The notes under the pieces: generated by a model | What the model was told of the DNA's origin: nothing | Databases searched by the model: none | The model's input: the letters and a program-made list of their open reading frames with translations, nothing else | Position numbers and translations under genes: made by a program | Shown: in pieces, positions 49,443-52,821 of the stretch | How positions within the stretch are numbered: the stretch's first letter is position 1 | Layout of the letters: each line of letters starts with the position of its first letter | Assembly: GCA_964354625.1 (NCBI GenBank) | Contig: CAYHAK010000006.1 | Span: forward strand, 1-52,821 | Reading direction: 5' to 3' | Source of the DNA: DATKKK01 sp964354625 | Lineage (GTDB): Archaea > Thermoproteota > Bathyarchaeia > Bathyarchaeales > Bathycorpusculaceae | Length of the DNA: 52,821 nt

Positions 49443-50549
49443 CTAGGCCTTGTATTGCAGCATCGAAGCTGAAGCTGAGAAACCCCAGCCGTAACCAAGC
49501 ATTAGAACCATGTCGCCATCTGAGAAGCTGTTCGTTGACACTATCTTGGCCAAGATGAAGGGCAGGCTTGCTCCAGCAAGGTTTCCGCAATCCCTCAGCA
49601 CTTCGTGCGACTCCTTGAGCTTCTCGCGGTCAATTTCGTTTCGTTCAGCGAGTGCACTGAGTATTTTCTCGCTGCCTGTGTGGACTGCCCACTTCTTGAT
49701 TGCTTTCATGGTTTTTTCGGCGTTCTTGCCGAGGAGCCTTTCTAGGACGAGTGCGGTATATTTCGCGCCGAGGTTCGGGATTTCCTTGTCAAGGTGAGAA
49801 TGGAAACCGAACTTGAAAGGTTCGTTGAGTGTTGAGAGCCTCGCATACCCTGCCATGTAGTCCTTCCCGTTCATGTTCGTGACTTCAACGACGTCGTTGA
49901 ATGTGAGACCCGCGTCTTTTTTCGTGACCACCGCGGCGGCAACGCCGTCACCGAAGAGGAAGAACTGCATCGTGGCCATCCATTTTCTAAGCTCATACTC
50001 CCTTCTCTTCCTCTCAGCTATTGCACTGATCTTACTGATCTCCATGACGTCCCTCAGGCCACGCACTTGGTTCTGGAACCAATAGGAACTCGCGCCCGAA
50101 ACGCAGACCAAAATCGTATCGCGCGGGTTAGCGGCAAGATGGTTCTTGGCCAACTCCAGAGCCTTTGGGAAAGCGGTGCTGGCTATTCCCTGAACGTTGA
50201 CCAGACTCGTGTAAGGATCCAGATCCAACGCTGGCACGAGTAGCTGGCTGAGTCCCGGGCTTAGGAACGGGTTAACATCGTAGGCCGAGATGAGACAGCC
50301 AACATCCGTAGCGGTAAGGTCAGCCTTTTTCAGAGCCTTGCCGCAAGCTTCGCGGCATAGGTCCGTTAGGCTCTTCTCGCTCAACTCGCCTTCCGCCTCC
50401 GGATTGCTCACGAGGTAGCGTTTCGAAACTCCCAAGTTGAGGATGTTTTGTTTTATGCCTTCAGGCAAGTCACATGGGAATGTCTCCATCAGTTCCTGGG
50501 TTGAAAACTCGTTTTCTGGTAGCGCTGTTGCCAGCCGTAGGATTTGCAT
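49443..50549 (-). CDS. KAS III/type III PKS-like protein lacking the catalytic cysteine
   Basis: Encodes 368 residues with the layout of the chalcone synthase/RppA/FAE1 branch of the thiolase superfamily. The catalytic His (H290 in 'WAVHTGSEKIL') and Asn (N323 in 'DCGNLAGASLPFIL') are present, and the C-terminal 'MLGYGWGFSASASML' matches the GFGPG-type end. The nucleophile region reads 'LVNVQGIASTAFPKAL', so I122 stands where GC(A/F)xG has Cys. Without it no acyl-enzyme can form in the usual way; decarboxylation or a non-covalent role remains possible. A TATA box (50573-50583) sits so close to the ATG that the transcript is nearly leaderless. Divergent from a thiolase-like gene with the same type of loss. 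Confidence 0.82.
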   Translation of the reverse strand: MQILRLATALPENEFSTQELMETFPCDLPEGIKQNILNLGVSKRYLVSNPEAEGELSEKSLTDLCREACGKALKKADLTATDVGCLISAYDVNPFLSPGLSQLLVPALDLDPYTSLVNVQGIASTAFPKALELAKNHLAANPRDTILVCVSGASSYWFQNQVRGLRDVMEISKISAIAERKRREYELRKWMATMQFFLFGDGVAAAVVTKKDAGLTFNDVVEVTNMNGKDYMAGYARLSTLNEPFKFGFHSHLDKEIPNLGAKYTALVLERLLGKNAEKTMKAIKKWAVHTGSEKILSALAERNEIDREKLKESHEVLRDCGNLAGASLPFILAKIVSTNSFSDGDMVLMLGYGWGFSASASMLQYKA

Positions 50550-50572
50550 GTCTGACTAAGTGAAGGCTGACG

Positions 50573-50583
50573 TTATAAAAGGA
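50573..50583 (-). promoter_or_regulatory. TATA box for the KAS-like gene
   Basis: On the minus strand CCTTTTATAAC lies 24-34 bases before the ATG at 50549, placing the transcript start at or just before the start codon. Confidence 0.5.
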
Positions 50584-50727
50584 TTCTCGGGGCGATGCAA
50601 CATTCCTTTCTAGTGAGGGTTAGTGCGCAAGTCTGCTTTTTCCTATGCTCAATGCTTGGATTGTTCCGAAAAAACATTAATAGCTGATCCGATTCACTAG
50701 CTTCATCTTTTAGCATGAGGTGGAAGA

Positions 50728-52023
50728 TTGGAAAAGAAAGTCGGAATAGTCACAGGAAGCATATCGCGATTCGACAATCCAAGGCATACTTTGCAGGAGG
50801 AAATGTGTGCAGAAGCAATCAAAATGATACTGGACGACGTGCCTGACCTCGAGCTTGGAGACTTCATAAAGAAAGGCTACGCTTGCTGCTACTCGTATTT
50901 CAGCGACATACTCGAACAGCAACAATGCATGCACTGGATCATCCACGACTACTTGGGCCTCAGCGCTGTGCCAGCCTATCGCGTTGAGTCAGGCGGAGCC
51001 ACACCGATAGACGCTGTAGTGAACGCTGCACTTTGGATCCGCTCAGGCATGTTCCCAGCCGTACTTGTCGTCGGTTGGGAAAAGATGAACGAGCTGCCTA
51101 TTCAGAAAGTCAACGAGGCCATTGCCATTGCAGGCGACACGGACTGGGACTTCGTTTCAGGCTTCACGTACAACGCCTTCTACGCAACAATGGAGGCGCG
51201 GAGGATGCACGTTTACGGTGACACCGAGGAAGATCTGGCGGAGGTTTCGGTCTTGAACCACAACAACTCACTCGAGAACCCATACGCTCAGTGGCCAGCG
51301 CAGCATGGATTCGGCAAGATCACCATTGAAGATGTGTACAAGAGCCGCTTGATCTCGTGGCCTTACAGACAATACGAGTGCGCAATGACGAGCGAAGGCG
51401 CCTCTGCGCTGCTGCTGGCAAACGAGGAACTGACCAAGAAGCTTACCGACAACCCCATCTGGATCACAGGCGTAGGTTTCGGAACAGACACTATGAGGGC
51501 CGGAGACCGTCCTGACAACCCCGCATGGAAGGGGCTATACCCAGAAGACGAGAAGATATGGCCTAAGAGTGTGCCGAAACCGATGTCGCCGTACCCAGAC
51601 CTGTGCAACTTCGGCTCGTTGCGCGTTTCAGCAAGGATGGCCTACAAGGACGCTGGCATCAAGAACCCGAGGAAGGAAATAAGCTTCGTTGAGATCTTTG
51701 ACCCATACGCAGGCGTCGTCTTGGCTGGGCTCGAAGACTTCGACTTCTGCAAGCGCGGCGAAGGCAAAGACATGCTCAGAGACGGCGTGATCTCACGCGA
51801 TGGAGAGCTTCCATGTCAGCTAAGCGGCGCATTGACAGCACAAGGACACGCAGTAGGCTCAACATCAATCGCCCAGGTCGTTGACAGCTACTGGCAATTG
51901 AGCAACCAGATCGGCAAGAAATGGGGCGCCCCAGGCAGACAGCTGAGCAGACCGAAGAAGGCATTCATACATGGCCACGGCGGAACTGGCTGTCAAGCAG
52001 GTGCCGTGGTCTTGGAGGTGTAG
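50728..52023 (+). CDS. Thiolase-like protein lacking the nucleophilic cysteine
   Basis: Encodes 431 residues from TTG 50728 with GAGGTGG upstream. The SCP2/acetyl-CoA acetyltransferase fold is clear: 'GMFPAVLVVGWEKMNEL', 'FTYNAFYATMEARRMHVYG', and near the end 'GALTAQGHAVGSTSIAQV' (H374) and 'HGHGGTGCQAGAVVLE' (C422). Where archaeal thiolases have an AC(A/S)(T/S)G nucleophile loop, this protein reads 'RVESGGATPIDAV', with G90 in place of Cys. It is followed after five bases by a DUF35 gene. DUF35-thiolase-fold pairs include true thiolases and the steroid side-chain aldolase Ltp2-ChsH2, so a non-Claisen reaction is plausible. Confidence 0.85.
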   Translation: MEKKVGIVTGSISRFDNPRHTLQEEMCAEAIKMILDDVPDLELGDFIKKGYACCYSYFSDILEQQQCMHWIIHDYLGLSAVPAYRVESGGATPIDAVVNAALWIRSGMFPAVLVVGWEKMNELPIQKVNEAIAIAGDTDWDFVSGFTYNAFYATMEARRMHVYGDTEEDLAEVSVLNHNNSLENPYAQWPAQHGFGKITIEDVYKSRLISWPYRQYECAMTSEGASALLLANEELTKKLTDNPIWITGVGFGTDTMRAGDRPDNPAWKGLYPEDEKIWPKSVPKPMSPYPDLCNFGSLRVSARMAYKDAGIKNPRKEISFVEIFDPYAGVVLAGLEDFDFCKRGEGKDMLRDGVISRDGELPCQLSGALTAQGHAVGSTSIAQVVDSYWQLSNQIGKKWGAPGRQLSRPKKAFIHGHGGTGCQAGAVVLEV

Positions 52024-52028
52024 GAAGC

Positions 52029-52721
52029 ATGAAGCAACCTGGACCAGAAAAAGTCATCAAGGAGAAGAAGATCGACGAGAAGTGGTGGGAGGACTGGGAA
52101 CGCAAAGGTGGCTGGACCCCTGAGGGCTGGAAGATAGTCGAAATGAACGACGGCCCGACGTTGAACAGCCTAAAGCCTGAGAAGTTCCTCGTCGTTCACA
52201 GGCCACACGGCAGCCTATTCCATCACAGCTACGGCAAGGTCTCGCAGTTCTTCATGGGCCTGCTTGAAGGCAAGCTGTACGGCACGAAATGCCCCAAATG
52301 CGGTTTGGTCTACTGTCCTCCGCGCGCACACTGCTTCAACCCCAAGTGCAGGCTGGCGGAAACCAAGTGGGCGGAGCTTCCCAAGAAGGGTGAAGTTCAT
52401 TCCTACACGATAATGGTTATTGCATGGCCTTCCATGGCGCATCTGCAGCCACTCGTAGGCGTAATGGTTCGCGTAGACGGAACTAACACGTGCCTACCTA
52501 TGACCATGAGAGACGTCGACCCAGAGAAAGTCAACATAGGCCTCAAAGTCAACATCAGCATCAGTAAGCAACCGAAAGGCGACCTGCAGGACGTATATGC
52601 AACCCCTGCAGAAGAACCAGTGCCGCCAAAAAGAACACCTGAAGAGCTGAAACGCTTCAGAGAAGACATGGAAAGGACACGCGCTTGGGTCAAAAAGACT
52701 TATGGCAAAGTAGTCTCCTAG
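52029..52721 (+). CDS. DUF35 zinc-ribbon/OB-fold protein, partner of the thiolase-like protein
   Basis: Encodes 230 residues from ATG 52029; GGAGGTG at 52014-52020 is a strong Shine-Dalgarno inside the end of the thiolase-like gene. An N-terminal extension of about 60 residues with Trp/Lys-rich helices comes before the rubredoxin-like zinc ribbon 'GTKCPKCGLVYCPPRAHCFNPKC' (C-x2-C and later C residues, about 83-104), then the OB fold ('GEVHSYTIMVIAW', 'VGVMVRVDG', 'GLKVNISISK'). DUF35 proteins bind acyl-CoA or thiolase partners and channel CoA thioesters. Operon with the upstream gene. Confidence 0.9.
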   Translation: MKQPGPEKVIKEKKIDEKWWEDWERKGGWTPEGWKIVEMNDGPTLNSLKPEKFLVVHRPHGSLFHHSYGKVSQFFMGLLEGKLYGTKCPKCGLVYCPPRAHCFNPKCRLAETKWAELPKKGEVHSYTIMVIAWPSMAHLQPLVGVMVRVDGTNTCLPMTMRDVDPEKVNIGLKVNISISKQPKGDLQDVYATPAEEPVPPKRTPEELKRFREDMERTRAWVKKTYGKVVS

Positions 52722-52746
52722 ACGGCTCAACACAACCCACACTCTC

Positions 52747-52821
52747 TTTTTTGGCGTCTTGCGACCTCATTCTAGATCATAAAAACGTTTGAGTCTGGCC
52801 GAAGAAACTTAAATACTTCTT
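52747..52821 (+). promoter_or_regulatory. Oligo-T terminator and promoter of a gene beyond the window
   Basis: Six T residues at 52747-52752, 25 bases after the DUF35 stop, are a likely terminator. AAACTTAAATAC near 52806-52817 is a TATA-like element for a gene starting outside the window. Confidence 0.4.

Overview
The window reads as a chromosome segment of an uncultivated archaeon of the TACK/Bathyarchaeia type, probably an anaerobe. The evidence is an RNA polymerase operon with an undivided B subunit and an undivided (A'+A'') A subunit, archaeal TATA boxes, tRNAs with encoded CCA, one of which has a canonical bulge-helix-bulge intron, an archaeal L30e-NusA pair, a glycyl-radical enzyme and a B12-dependent methylmalonyl-CoA mutase. 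The lineage is inferred from gene content; no marker phylogeny could be run.

Layout. 1-5.9 kb: peptide-type ABC transporter (end of a probable binding protein, dppB, a dppC with a very large extracytoplasmic insertion, then dppD and dppF). 5.9-15.4 kb: cell-surface block, with a NosD-like beta-helix protein, a single-pass membrane protein, a 1963-residue repeat protein and a membrane-anchored caspase/CHAT-like protein. 15-21 kb: Lrp-type regulator with a DUF5752 protein, two unknown proteins, kynureninase, and a convergent nadA-thioredoxin-small membrane protein-DUF2148 operon. 21-24 kb: tRNA-Leu with intron, a membrane-anchored HExxH protein and another surface protein. 24-32.5 kb: rpoB-rpoA-rpl30e-nusA. 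32.5-35.8 kb: a compact operon encoding a short Smc5-like ATPase, a kleisin-like protein and a KITE/MAGE-like winged-helix protein. 36-42.9 kb: glycyl-radical enzyme with activase, a methyltransferase remnant, an Ldh2-family dehydrogenase and an LhgO-type FAD oxidoreductase. 42.9-44.85 kb: an apparently undescribed insertion with 22-bp perfect terminal inverted repeats and a 9-bp target duplication. 44.9-48.5 kb: cobO-meaB-mcmB-mcmA. 48.6-52.8 kb: MscS-like channel, then a divergent pair of condensing enzymes, one followed by a DUF35 zinc-ribbon/OB-fold protein.

How the genes work together. McmA/B, MeaB and CobO form a complete adenosylcobalamin-dependent mutase unit (mutase, chaperone GTPase, cofactor adenosyltransferase). 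The glycyl-radical enzyme and activase are translationally linked. NadA, and perhaps kynureninase, point to NAD or tryptophan-derived metabolism. The thiolase-like and KAS III/type III PKS-like proteins both lack the residue normally used as the cysteine nucleophile, so their chemistry is open.

The two strongest candidates for new biology are (i) the SMC-kleisin-KITE operon, whose ATPase resembles eukaryotic Smc5 more than ordinary SMC, and (ii) the 1.9-kb transposon-like element. The element has no recognisable transposase. It carries a truncated kinase-deaminase protein of the anti-phage dCTP-deaminase type, an unknown protein and a decayed tRNA-Arg.
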